Source: Xestospongia muta (taxonomy: Eukaryota > Porifera > Demospongiae > Haplosclerida > Petrosiidae). Taken from it: DNA of 64,000 nucleotides. The first letter of the stretch is position 1; every line of letters begins with the position of its first letter. Location: contig OY848925.1 of NCBI GenBank assembly GCA_963693285.1, forward strand, positions 64,501 through 128,500, written 5' to 3'. Positions 25,138-37,143 of this stretch are shown piece by piece. The translations under genes were made by a program, and so were the position numbers. Below the pieces are notes generated by a model, which worked only from the letters and a program-made list of their open reading frames with translations, was not told the DNA's origin and did not search any database.

Positions 25138-26193
25138 ATGGCTGTACTGCAAGGATATGGGTTTAATGGATTTGGACAATTTTCTCTCTCTCTCTTAAAG
25201 GAATTGTGGAATAATGGAAATAAGATTGAAATAAAAGGAGATGTACAACCTTGTATGTGCAGTGAAAATGCTGAAACAATTTTAATTCTCCCCTCACTTC
25301 CTAATAAGGTCATTGTGAGCTCAGCATGGGACGCCATCTACATGTACATCACATGTCAATATTATACAGGTAGTTATACAAGTAGTAAATGGCTATTACC
25401 ATTGAAAACAATAACAGAGACCTACTGCACAACTCCTAATGACATGATAGATAAAGTATGGGAATTACCTAATGGTAATCTTGCAGTATCTACAACATTA
25501 GGTCATCATATAATATCACAAAATAACGGAGAATATAAGGTTTTACAGTCTACTGTAAATGACTATTGGAAGTTTTCTAATAATCAATGTTATTGTCTTA
25601 CAAGTGAAGGTCATCTCTTTCGAAGTGACATCAATATTCAACTACTTTATCCAGCAATACCAATGAAAGGAAAAATAAAACGTGTATCTGTTGGTAGTGA
25701 TCATGCTGTCTTATTAACAGAGACACAAATGCTTTATTCATATGGTCTAGGAACACATGGTCAATTGGGTACAGGAGATTTATTACCGCGAGATCATCCC
25801 TGTTTAATTGAAGCATTAGCCGGACTAAATATCACACACATATCATCAGGATATTGGCACTCGTTAGCATTAAGCCAATTTGGTGATATTTACTCTTGGG
25901 GATGGAACAAAGATGGCCAACTAGGCCATACTCCTAATGAAATTATAGTATCTATCCCTTATTTAATAGAGGGAATAGGAGATAATGTGATGTTTAAAAC
26001 TATAAGTTGTGGTACTCGTCATTCATCTGGTGTTACAAATAATGGTCACTGTTATATGTGGGGATGGAATAAATACAAACAAACAGGAAATGTTCTGTCA
26101 GACAGTATTTATACTCCTCAAATAATATGTAGTAATGTTAATAATATTTTATGCTTTGGATGGACTAGTTTCATTGTTAAGAATAATTTTTAA
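25138..26193 (+). CDS. RCCD1: RCC1 domain-containing protein 1 homologue
   Basis: Single exon, 351 residues. The start MAVLQGYGFNGFGQF matches the GFGFCGFGQ opening of RCCD1. RCC1 blade repeats are clear from about residue 185: GSDHAVLLTETQMLYSYGLG, THGQLGTGDLLPRDHP, SGYWHSLALSQFGDIYSWG, WNKDGQLGH, CGTRHSSGVTNNGHCYMWG and WNKYKQTGN. In vertebrates RCCD1 partners the demethylase KDM8 in chromatin and mitotic functions; conservation of that role here is inferred. Its last 17 bp are antisense to the end of MED16. Confidence 0.8.
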   Translation: MAVLQGYGFNGFGQFSLSLLKELWNNGNKIEIKGDVQPCMCSENAETILILPSLPNKVIVSSAWDAIYMYITCQYYTGSYTSSKWLLPLKTITETYCTTPNDMIDKVWELPNGNLAVSTTLGHHIISQNNGEYKVLQSTVNDYWKFSNNQCYCLTSEGHLFRSDINIQLLYPAIPMKGKIKRVSVGSDHAVLLTETQMLYSYGLGTHGQLGTGDLLPRDHPCLIEALAGLNITHISSGYWHSLALSQFGDIYSWGWNKDGQLGHTPNEIIVSIPYLIEGIGDNVMFKTISCGTRHSSGVTNNGHCYMWGWNKYKQTGNVLSDSIYTPQIICSNVNNILCFGWTSFIVKNNF

Positions 26194-29100
26194 ATTGTTG
26201 TGTTAACCATGATGATCCACACACACAATGATGAGACCAACTATGACGCCATTGTTGTACAGGATGAGATGATATATAACCCAATGTATCATCTGAAATA
26301 TCACTTGATGCTACAGTCCAGCATCGACAACTATAATAATATTTAATTAAGCATTAGTTGAAGAGAATTATACCTGCTACATTGTCTTAATTTGGCATCT
26401 TGAACAACTGGCTTTGTTAATAATCCTCCATGAATAACATCAAGTTGACCTTCAACAAATACATCCTTCCAAGGTGGGGCTAGTCCTCGTGGAATCACTA
26501 ACCCCAGAGGAGAAAATGGGTCTGTAGCAGGATAATGATGTTGAATATGAGGACGTATTCGTGGGCAATGATCACGATAAAATATTTCAGGCAGTTCACC
26601 AGTTTTAGATAATCCATGTAGGAATCCTAAGTTATAATAAATCATTAATAGAAACAATACATCTTATATTACCTTGAAGATTAGCTGCTTTAGTTAATGT
26701 TAAAGTTAGAGAGCTGTCATCATAAGGTATATTCTTTGATACATCTAAAATGATGTCATAATGATGTCATAGTTAATGTACTTATATTTACCAGACTTAA
26801 GTGACTCATCAAGCCCAGCTAATGGACTGTTAACAGAATGAGTTATTACTTTAAATAACAAGCTGAGTGCAGCATCTACAAATAATATTGTTAATAATTA
26901 TCAAAAATTTATACTAACCATTAACTGCCAATACTGGAGAAGGGAGACATTTATTCCAAATATATATTAACATTAAACTTTGACGTAATATTTTCAGACT
27001 TAATATATCAGGAATCTAATTATTACTTGTATTAATTATAATTAATAATATAAAGTTCTTACCCTATCAATAGTTAAAGCTGCTATTCTTGACGCAATTT
27101 TGATTGCTAATTCAAGTATCCAGTGGGCATGGCCATGAAGTTGTCCAGCAACATCTATTTTATATATAACAAAGAATCTACTACTAACTCATTTACCCTT
27201 AGTAATCACAAAATCTTTTTGTTGTAATGATCTAGTAATATTATCTATATTATCTTCAGGTGAATCGCTAGTATCTATAAAGAATATTACCATACTTAAT
27301 ATATTTATTTATCAATACCTTTCAAAGATTGTGCAGGAGAGACTTCTTGATCACTAGTACTTGGTAAAGATAACAAAAAAAGAGAGAATGTTGCATTAAG
27401 TCTTAAAATATCTCGTTGATCAAGAGAAAGAGGTAACCCTTTATCATGACAACTATAATGACATCATAATTGCACATTGCAGTAAACAAATAGCTAACCA
27501 ATGTAATGTATAGCAGATATAATGGTAAACAGGTAGGAGTAATTCTAACCAGCTGTCAGAATTATTAATAAAATCTTCAGACCATTGTTCTAATACTTTC
27601 ATAACTTGTCCTGGATCTATGGCAACATGATGACATCACATAATATATTATATACCTTCTTGTTTAAAGGCAACTCTACTACACATAACAGCTATGTCCC
27701 ATACTGAATTATTTCTAACAGCAGCCATTGCTAATAATACACTCCAACGACATATATCAGGAGGGGAAAACCCTGTTATCAGTGGCTAATTAATTATTTT
27801 CAAATTATTAACTTACCTTTCTCTCCTAATACAAATGGGCATAAAGAGTACACTGATATTGTACCAGCACAAGTAAATGCTACACAACAGCCATTAGGTG
27901 ATAAACAAAGAGATAAACAAGTTGAGCCTCTTTCCAGTTCAACACGAGATCGTTTTGAAGCTATAAGGGATCACATGGTTTATATGGTGCCCAATGGTGT
28001 TTCTTTAAACACCATTGGGCACCATAGAAATGATTTAATATGGTGCCCAATGGTGTTTCTTCAAATGCTATTGGGCACCACAAAAATGGTTTATATGGTG
28101 CCCAATGGTGTTTCTTTACACATGATTGTCACATGATATGTAGATATGTATATACCAGGTTCAGTAGATGGTTCTCCATCAAGTTTACCATGATACAACT
28201 TTTGATAAGAACTTCTACAATAAAATAACATAATAATATTGAGTTATTTACAAATCTAAATGACAAACCTATTTAAAATAGTTGTAGTATTATCTTGATG
28301 GACCATGACCATTAATTCAACTGGCCATCGTTTATCACGATTTTCTCCTGGTACATCCAATATAAATTCACTCCCTGCAGCAGGTGTGGTTGCAAGACTT
28401 GCTGGAGAAGGACCACACCCCTTCAAACACAATGTCGTACAATCAATACAAGTAACTGGTTGAGGCATTATTTCTAGACTCTCTCGTTTAGCCTAAAATA
28501 CTTTGATAAATAAAGAATATAAATTGTTATTATTTACCAAGTAAGAGCCTTCTGTATCTCGTAATGACCATTGTAACATATTAGTATCTATTAGTAACAA
28601 GTTAGTAATGTACAATGAAACCACACCCCTTACTATCATAACAGATATGTAAGAGACAGCCCCCTGTATCAGGATGCATAACGAGATCAGTCAATTGTCC
28701 TACAATATACTATTATTATAGAATATATATCTGTTGTTTACCTCCTCCACCTCCTGTTGGATGAAAACTAGTAGCCAATGATGCCTTTAAATTAAATCTT
28801 GACTCAAGACTTGGTTGAACACTCAATACAAATAATTTAACAAGACCATCACTACACACTACAACACACAGCAATGTACCATCTAAGATATTATATTATA
28901 AATAAGACATATATATATATAATGTAGACCTGATGATGCTAATGTTCCTGCAGCACATAGATTACCATCAACTTCAAGTTGTAACTCATTCTGAACTGGT
29001 TCAGAGTTATTAAAAGATACCAAGTGGACCTATTTAATAGATCAATTAAGACACAGTGATTAAAGGGGCTCACTTTTCCATTACTATATACAAATATAGC

Positions 29101-31276
29101 AGCTTCTGGAACTAATGCATGAAGTATTGAGCTGTAACAATGATATTCCAACAATTCTGGCCATGCCTTCTTTGTACAATTAACATTAGGCTAAACAAGA
29201 AAAGGTTAATTTAATTCATAGAATTATAGGTCGTTTATAAATAATTCATTGTAAGTAGATCACACACCAGAGGTTTGTACTCAATCCATCCAGCATGTAA
29301 TAACTTGTTATCAAGTTCTACACGATGACTCCTGGTCCATGTGTTAATACAACCTTCCTATATAACAAATAAATTATATTGTTTACAGTAAATGACTTAC
29401 TTTCATTCTCCAAACTCGAGCTATATTATCTTGTTCAATTGACAGCAATCGACGACCATTAAGTGACCATTTGACTTCACGAGTTATAGCTTTACTATCA
29501 CCATATACACTGTGATAAGAATGATATCATAATGACATCATACCCACCACAAATAATATAATTTTATGACATCAATCCATAACAAAATACATAGACAGTT
29601 TCAACATTTCCTGTTTATATTAATGATATTTATACCTATTGAATAACAAGTTATAAGAAGAAAAAAACAGTTACTGTCAACAACTCAACATAATGGAGTT
29701 TGGATACAGAGAAGTTATTATCTTTGTAAGCAAAAAACTAACAGATGAAGACTGTCAAAACTTAGCTTATTATTATCAAGAAGAGTTTGAAGGGACTAAT
29801 AAATGTGACAGCAAAGTTAGTGTACTACAGCATTTGCAAGATAAAGGAATCCTCACACATGAAGAACCATGGACTTTAATCGATATTGTAAAACATTTAG
29901 ATCGACAGGATTTAGTAAAACCTGTTACTAAAAAGATTAAAGAGTTTCTAAAGCAGAAAAAGGAGTCGAGTCATTCAAAAGAAAATCGTAAACTAAAGCA
30001 TCATTTTTCTATCCTTCTTAAACGTCAAGAAATGATGCAAGAAGAATTAACATTTATACATCAAAGTCTACAAGCTGGTGAGGAATGGATCAATGACTCT
30101 TTATTACCACTAGATGAACATCTCCAGACACTTAAACAAGACCTGATTGAACTTGCTAAAAAATTGCATTTTAAACCCTCTAAACAGAGCACAACACACC
30201 TTATATCTGCAGATGAAAATGATGACATACCATCAGATGAAGACACCACTAAACAGCATACCACAAGTTAGTGCAGTATAGTATATTTTTATCGTGTGAT
30301 ATACTTTACAGTGTTCCAGAAAGTTGGAAAGAAACTTAAACTTGGACATTCTTCAAAAAAGGAACAAAAACTCATCAACTTCATCATTATAAATCTCAAA
30401 AAGTTCTCCCTAATCTTCCTAACAGTGAACTAGCTAGCAGTAGTATGCCTTCAATACGTGAGTAAATAATCCATTGATCCTATAATTATCCACTTATTTA
30501 GTAGGTGAAGATGACGAGGATAATCATTATGAGAACATAGAGCCAGGTACATAACTTATATTAAAAATGTAATAATATTATACATATATCTAGGCCCATT
30601 ACAACGAACCAATTCTTTAAGATATCATGTTTCTCTGACTCCACCCATTACAAGGCCACGTTCCAATTCTATCCATGCCATTCATACACAAAGTGAGTTA
30701 TTGTGACATCATTAAATAAACACTGACTACTGTAATTATTAGGAGTTTCCCCGCTATCATTTCATGCACAAGGTAGTCCTCAAGTTATTGATAGATTGTG
30801 TTCTCCATTGATGGAGACTCAAACTACTTCAAGTGATGACAGTCTACCTCAACAAGAACAAGATAATATCTATCAACCATTAACAACTCAACAAGAATAC
30901 AAACAAAGAGAAAGAGATAAACCAGTTGTTGAAACTTCAGCAGATAGTGGGGTGTCAAGTCAACAAGTGTCAACTAGTAGTTTGAAACCGCGCCCACTTT
31001 CATATACATAATAACTGTACATATAATACTTACCAGTGATATTGCCAAGGTCTGTTAGCTTCAAATACTAATAGTTGATGTGTTTTTGAACTATAATATG
31101 TATGTAAATAAAGTACACATATCAACATATACATCTAATCCTCACCTTCCAAGTCCTTCTCCAACATAACCTTTTTTATTTACAGAGACACTTACAGCTA
31201 TCAAGTTAAGACAAGACCAATCTATACTATGTATTACACTAGCACCAGGAATAACTGATTGATACAACTCCTCCAT
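26177..31276 (-). CDS. MED16: Mediator complex subunit 16
   Basis: Twenty-two exons sum to exactly 2487 nt, 828 residues (human 877). MED16 is a tail-module subunit that links activators to RNA polymerase II. The N-terminus is WD40-like (DWSCLNLIAVSV, REVKWSLNGRRLLSIEQDN), the middle helical (QSLMLIYIWNKCLPSP), and the C-terminus carries the zinc-binding signature CSSCRCWTV ... WRHSWSHHCVCGSSWL typical of metazoan MED16. A basic patch SKRSRVEL at about exon 12 matches the MKRPR segment of the human protein. Intron 2 (29510-31033, about 1.5 kb) hosts a complete DED gene on the plus strand; all other introns are short. Intron 11 contains a hairpin repeat. The start codon sits 40 bp beyond the stop codon of the coiled-coil gene on the same strand. 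Confidence 0.93.
27984..28130. repeat. Three tandem hairpin repeats in a MED16 intron
   Basis: Copies start at 27984, 28040 and 28095, a 55-56 bp period. The first is a perfect palindrome: arm ATGGTGCCCAATGGTGTTT, 4-nt loop CTTT, then the exact reverse complement to 28025. The second has a few mismatches in its right arm and the third keeps only the left arm. It lies entirely within MED16 intron 11 (27961-28155). Confidence 0.9.
29693..31011 (+). CDS. Death-effector-domain adaptor nested in MED16 intron 2
   Basis: Exons 29693-30266, 30362-30457, 30505-30546, 30594-30692 and 30743-31011 sum to 1080 nt, 359 residues. The N-terminal DED (about residues 4-90) has REVIIFVSKKLTDEDCQNLA and KHLDRQDLV, including the RxDL charge-triad element of DEDs. 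A coiled coil follows (KRQEMMQEELTFIHQSLQAG). The tail is disordered, with tyrosine motifs YENIEP and IYQPL that could bind SH2 proteins. No catalytic domain, so an adaptor in apoptosis or inflammation is the likely role. A better-looking acceptor at 30312 (ACTTTACAG) breaks the frame; the acceptor at 30361 restores it, so exon 2 is the least certain part. No one-to-one orthologue recognised. Confidence 0.75.
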
Positions 31277-31316
31277 TTTTACTAGTCAATTATTAAAATT
31301 AACATGTACATCCTGT

Positions 31317-31958
31317 TTATATTTCATTACATAATAATGTTAGAGTATCCTGATAACTTGTTCTAAAACCATTCTCAAGTTGTCTCAGACTGGCTTGTAA
31401 ATCACGTGATAGCTCTTTATATTTTTGACATGATGTCTGCACTTGTTTTATTTGTAAGAGAACATCATTATCATCTTTAGGGGGCGTGTCCATCGCCTCA
31501 TATATTGAAGTTTGAAATGACAGCATCTAAAATATTAATATAGTATATTATTAAAATATAATTATTGCTCACTTTCTTTTCTCTTTGTCGTACACTTTCT
31601 AATTCATCTTGAACTCTTCTCAATTGTTCCTCACAATGTTCAGCTCTATCTTTATCCTGGCTAACAACAGTGTGTATTTTGTGTCTAGCTTCAGCTAATT
31701 GTTGTGAAAGGTTGACACGAGTCTCCTGTAATGACTGTACTTGTCTCTCTAACTGTTGTATGTGATCCTCTTGCTCAGTACAAATATTCTGTATTATGTT
31801 ATATTGTTTTTATTATTATATTATTGTATGTTCCTTGCCTTTAGTTTCTGTAATGACTCACTGTCTTCTTTTAATTGAGCAATAGTGTCACGTTGTTGAG
31901 TCATTTTAATTTGCAATTTATCCAACAATTGACTGGTCTTTTTACCCTAAATAAACAA

Positions 31959-32014
<56 letters not shown>

Positions 32015-34904
32015 ACAATTACTCCACTTAACAAGGACCTATATATAGCTAAGCTAACTCTATAAACAATTTCAAGTGACTTTGTTACTAATCATTTTGG
32101 GACACTTTTTTTCGAACCATAGACCTATAGTCCAAGGTCTTTTTTGTTATGAAGATAGAATTATATGTCCTTGTTAAGTGACATTAATATTACTGCTCTC
32201 AAATGTTGCATTAATGTTTTAAAAATTATAATAATTCCCCTCATTTACTAGTACATCTGACAATTTGTTTAACTATTTAACTTACTTTATCTAAAGTATT
32301 TTGCCATTCAGTTTCTTTCTCAATAGCAGAAGTCACTCTTGCTTCAAGAGCTGATACTTTCTTTTGTAGCAAGTTAACATGCATCTCTTTACTATCAAGT
32401 TGTTGACGACATAATTTTAATTTACGTTGCAAAGAATAAACTGCAGATTGCTTCTCGGCAATTGCTTGAGTCTAACAATGAGTACAATACAAGGTTACCA
32501 TGGTAACCACACTTACTTCTAACTTAGACAACTGTTCTGCTCTCACTAACACAGCATCTTCTGCAAAATCTCCAGTTACAATACAGCTAGTGGAAGTCTC
32601 TACTTGTAGTGATGTCATACACCTCTTGATAAATGAATTGTACTGTAGAATATAATATCATATGTATACTCCAGTAATACTCCATTTTGTCCATATAGGA
32701 GGAGGAAGATGACATACCTTTTCATTTTGTTGGTGCAGCTGACGTTCTAATATTTCAATGTTCTTTAACTGACTAGTCAAGTCAGTAATCTTTGATTTCT
32801 CTATTTCTATATTGTCTTGAGTCTCTGTTAATAATCTATCTTTGTATTTAAGTTGATCTTTTAATTCTAATAGTTGACTATTTTGTTGAGATATCTCTGT
32901 CTTTAACTGAGGAACACTCTATATATAAATTAATCACAATTAATCACTACACATAATTATAGGGAGTACCTCTAATAATTCTTGTATCATCTGTTTTATT
33001 TCACTAGAAGACTGACAACTTAGGCTACTCTTTAAACTAGTATAGAAATCAATGTACTAGACACACACACAGTAATAGAGTATTATAATAATGATATTAT
33101 ATACTTGTTGTTGAGACTGTTGGTCCTGTTGATGGGACTCCTGTATTATTTCAATATTACGTTTAAGTTCTACACAACTACAGAACACATGATATTAAAT
33201 ACATTACAACTAACCTCTCTTCTTTTTGATGTAGTTCTTGTTGCAATGAATTCATTGTATCTCGAGTTACTGACAATCTCTCTAATAAACTGGCCTTTTC
33301 TTTTTGACATATTTCTAATTGTTCTTTTAAGTCTTTGACTTGCTATATAAAATGTATTTTATATACAATATATCTCTTAATACCTCTTGTAATGATGTTA
33401 GAGTAGACTGTTGGTTTTCATACTTTTTGACTTCAGCCACTAATCTTAAAATAGTTTCCCTATAATAATAAGTTAATTATAAGTTAACTAATAATAGAGT
33501 CACCTGTTAGCTTTAGCATCTAATTCCACAACTTGAGAAGATTGTGTTAGTGTCTCAATTCTCTGAACAAGATCAAGATTCTCTCTCATTAAATTACTAA
33601 CCTAAGAACAAGGCAATATATTATGTATAGCAGAGAGACAAACCTTAGTAATCATTTGATCAACATCGCATATATCTTCAACTTGTAAGCTCTCAGCTAA
33701 CTGACTACAAATTTCTTCATACTGAAATATAAAGAGACAAAACTTGCTAGTAACATACAATAGTACTAACTGCAGCATCTGCTACACTTGCTCTTTCTTT
33801 AATCTCTTCTTTTTCAATTTCAAGTTGATGTAGTTGATCTTTCATTAATTTGTTATTACTCTCCTATAGTAACTAATATGATATGATATAGAAATATAAA
33901 TAGACTAACTTTGTCTTTGAGTTGTTTTTGAAGTTGTCCAATACTTTGTTCAAATTGAGACAGATTCTGTCTTTTTTTCTCTTTCTCTTCTTCATAACTG
34001 TTAAGTTGTTTCTTTAAAGACTGCAACATTGCACTTGTGCGTGCATTTGATTGCTGACCAAGTTCAACTTCACCCTATAATTATATATAATCAATAACTC
34101 ATTATGAGAGACACTATACCTTTAATTGCAGCAGTTCTGTATCTTTAGTAGAAAGCAATGTTTTCAATTGAACCAGTTGTGTTTGAAGATTATTTAATTT
34201 TACGGAATTAGCTGCTAATTCTCCTCTAGTTTTCTCTAGTTCATCAGAAGATGTTGATAGCTATACATATAATAATACTGTATAGGATATTGACATAATG
34301 TAACATACTGCAGCTTTAGAATGTTCATGATCTTCTTTTAATTCAGTTATTTTACTTGTTAAAATTGTTTGGAGTGTCTCTCTTGTCATATCAGATGATG
34401 CTGTACCTAATATGTCCAGTATATGATGACAAGTGCTCAATAACTACATGATATAACAAGTATCATTAAAAGTGCAGTGTCTTCATTACTTGATGGTAAT
34501 TCTCTGAAGATTCAGCTTTATCTCTTAATTTCTGCTGCAGTTCATGGTTCTCAGCTCTACCATTAATAAAACTTAATAATTGTATTAAATTAAAAGGTAA
34601 ATACCTTAATGTAGAGAGGAGTTGATCACGATGATCCCACTCACTGCGAGATACTCTCATTAATTCTACAGACTATATTAACATAAAGTTATATTAATAT
34701 TTATGTACTTAGATTTACCCTCCTCAATGGAGCTCCTCTTAAAGTAGGTGAAGAACATCGTTGAAATGTTGCAGGAGATACTGTATGACTAAGTTGAGCT
34801 GGAGGAGAACCTTTGGAAGTTAATGGTTGTCTTGCAGTAGAATGCAATTTACCAGCGCTTAGGTATTGATTAGATAACTCGGGAAGACCATTATTACTTG
34901 CCAT
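31317..34904 (-). CDS. Long coiled-coil protein (possibly CCDC170-like)
   Basis: About 18-20 short exons encode a protein that is nearly all heptad-repeat coiled coil after a disordered Ser/Pro-rich N-terminus (MASNNGLPELSNQYL..., TFQRCSSPTLRGAPLRR). Segments include LSTSSDELEKTRGELAANSV, YEEICSQLAESLQVEDICDV, KTEISQQNSQLLELKDQLK and ETRVNLSQQLAEARHKIHTV, ending near TLTLLCNEI and TAA at 31317. No motor, membrane or enzymatic domain is seen. A cytoskeletal, Golgi or centrosomal scaffold is plausible; the CCDC170 suggestion is weak. Introns contain a TA microsatellite and a 156-bp TIR element. Head-to-head with TADA2B, 131 bp between starts. Confidence 0.7.
31964..32009. repeat. (TA)n microsatellite
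   Basis: About 45 bp of near-pure AT dinucleotide repeat inside an intron of the coiled-coil gene. Confidence 0.95.
32025..32180. mobile_element. 156-bp MITE-like element with 14-bp TIRs
   Basis: CACTTAACAAGGAC at 32025-32038 returns as its perfect reverse complement at 32167-32180. The interior has no coding capacity. It sits next to the TA microsatellite in an intron. No target-site duplication could be fixed with certainty, so the transposon family is open. Confidence 0.6.
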
Positions 34905-35035
34905 ATTCAGCTATGACACAATCCTGCAACTAGAATCAACGTAGTGAACGATTTTGCCTTAGAAATAGATTATTGTATAGTGAAACCTTTGTTGCTATGG
35001 TAACAGATTAACCTTATTAATGTCCCAAAAGCAAA
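34905..35035. promoter_or_regulatory. Divergent promoter, coiled-coil gene / TADA2B
   Basis: 131 bp between opposed start codons, without TATA box, containing GTTGCTATGGTAAC, an inverted repeat resembling an RFX X-box half-site pair. Confidence 0.5.
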
Positions 35036-37143
35036 ATGGCGGATGGTAAGTACATTCATTTCCAGTCTTAAGATATGCTTATTTTCCTTTTCTAGAAGAT
35101 GCACAAGGTTATCATTGCAGTTACTGTGGTTGTGATATTACATTAAGATTAAAATGTAATGTATGTCATGATTTTGACCTCTGTCTTCATGTAAGTTATA
35201 TAATTAATATTATAATTAATATTACAGGGTCATCCTCTTTGTTATAGTGCTTTTCATCAGGAGCTCTGGGTGGTACTCATGCACCTGATCATCCTTATCA
35301 ACTTATCGTAAGAAATATCAATGATGTCATAATGATGTTGCATATACGTGTAGGACGAGGGGAGCTTCCCCTTATTAACTGATGATTGGGGAGCTATCGA
35401 GGAAGTTCTATTATTAGATGCTGTAGAACAAGATGGTTTTGGTAATTGGTAAGTATATCGTGTGACTGTCATGTGACTATGACATCATCTAGGGAAGATA
35501 TTGGTGCTCATGTGGTAACCAAGACAGCTCGAGGTTAACATAAGCCACACCCACTTTAATTATCTTTACCTATAGAGAGCAAAGACCATTACAATGATGT
35601 ATATATTAATAGTGTTATAGGAGACGGTGAGTCATCCTGACATCATTATTTTATGAGATCATTATGACATCATAGGCCTAATACCGCAAGATCATCATAT
35701 AAAAGCACTTGAAGGAGTAGGAGGAGAGAGTAAGTTGATGTCACTATAAAAATAGTTACCAATGGTCTTTGCCTTTTAATAGTTCCTCCATCTCCTCCCT
35801 CCTTTACCCCCGTCATATTAGACCATTCAGAACAACAAGAATTAACATATATGCCACTAAGAGATGACTTTGAGAAAGTATGTCACATGATTTTGTCAAG
35901 TAATCATGTGACTCATGTAGGAATTTGATAATGATTCTGAGAAAATTATTAGTACATTAGGTACATATCACGATGAAGAAGATATAGAAAGAGGTATGGT
36001 TAGTAATATGATCACATGACTATCATATGACATTTCTAGATTTAAAACTAGCTCACATTGATATGTATACACGAAGACTATCAGAGCGTGAAAAGAGAAA
36101 GAGGTGTGGTCAAAATATAATAACTTGTATGTTAATTCTAGTATTTAGTTTTGCAAGACAACATAATCTGATCAGTGGAAAACAACGTAGTAAGTAATTA
36201 TTATTATTAGAGGGGTGTGGTTTCATCTTGTATATTGTAGACCTTAAACGAAAATACTCTAAAGAGGAGAGGTTAGCTCCTGTCATTATAATTAATTATT
36301 ACTTGTATCTAGAGAACTACGTAACAAATATCGTCCATTAGCTAGACTAATAGAATATGGAGAATATGAAAAATTGATAGCATCATTAAAAAGTTAGTAG
36401 GTTCATTTATATAAAATATTAATTGTATAATAGAAGAGAGAGAACTGAAGGAGAGAATACAAGATCTTAAAAGATATCGTAGCTATGGAATTACTAAACT
36501 AGAAGGTATTTCACTGAACATGGTAATATATAATATATATATATGTGTGTGTGTTATAATGTTTAGATAGTGTTGAAATTGATCTGTTAAAACAAGAACA
36601 TGACAAACTAAAAGATAGTAAAAAGGTACCCCCTAATATATTAACATCTTAATATTACTTTATTCTATTAGGAAAATGAGGCTAGCTTTGAGTAAGTCCC
36701 CATTCATTATTATAATTATAATTACATTATATTACACAGGGATGATGGGACACTCAGTACACAAGGTATAGACTGTATGATACTAACTACTAACATCACT
36801 TAATATTATATAGGTACTTCTGAGGTATTACCCTCTTCAGGATTAACTCTATTATCACAATCTGAAAGAAAGGTAAGTACTAAGTATTATATAACATTTA
36901 TATTATTTCTCCACTAGCTTTGTAATGCATTAGTTATAAAGCCACAAGAATATCTTAATATTAAGAGTGAAGTGCTTAAGGTTTCTTTATTGTAAACATG
37001 AAAATATATATTTACATATAACTTAGATTGCTGCTCTTCGTCATAAAGGTATTGCTGCTAAACCATCACTTCCTAAGGCTTTATCTCAAGAAACAAAACA
37101 TCACATAATAAAATATTTTTATAAATCAGGCTGGCTAAGTTAA
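35036..37143 (+). CDS. TADA2B: Transcriptional adaptor 2 (TADA2B type)
   Basis: About 17 short exons; the first is only 10 bp (ATG GCG GAT G). ADA2 proteins activate GCN5/PCAF in SAGA-type histone acetyltransferase complexes. Domains in order: a ZZ zinc finger (YHCSYCGCDITLRLKCNVCH, then DFDLCLHCFSSG), a SANT domain (AIEEVLLLDAVEQDGFGNWE), the conserved linker YMPLRDDFEKEFDNDSEKII and LKLAHIDMYTRRLSEREKRK, and a C-terminal SWIRM-like domain (LSQSERKLCNALVIKPQEYL) ending KSGWLS. The linker and ending are closer to TADA2B (SAGA) than TADA2A (ATAC). The stop codon TAA at 37141 overlaps the NDUFAF7 stop. Confidence 0.9.

Noticed and set aside
28040..28228. Short plus-strand frame MVPNGVSSNAIGHH
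   Set aside because: It is a reading of the intronic hairpin repeat.
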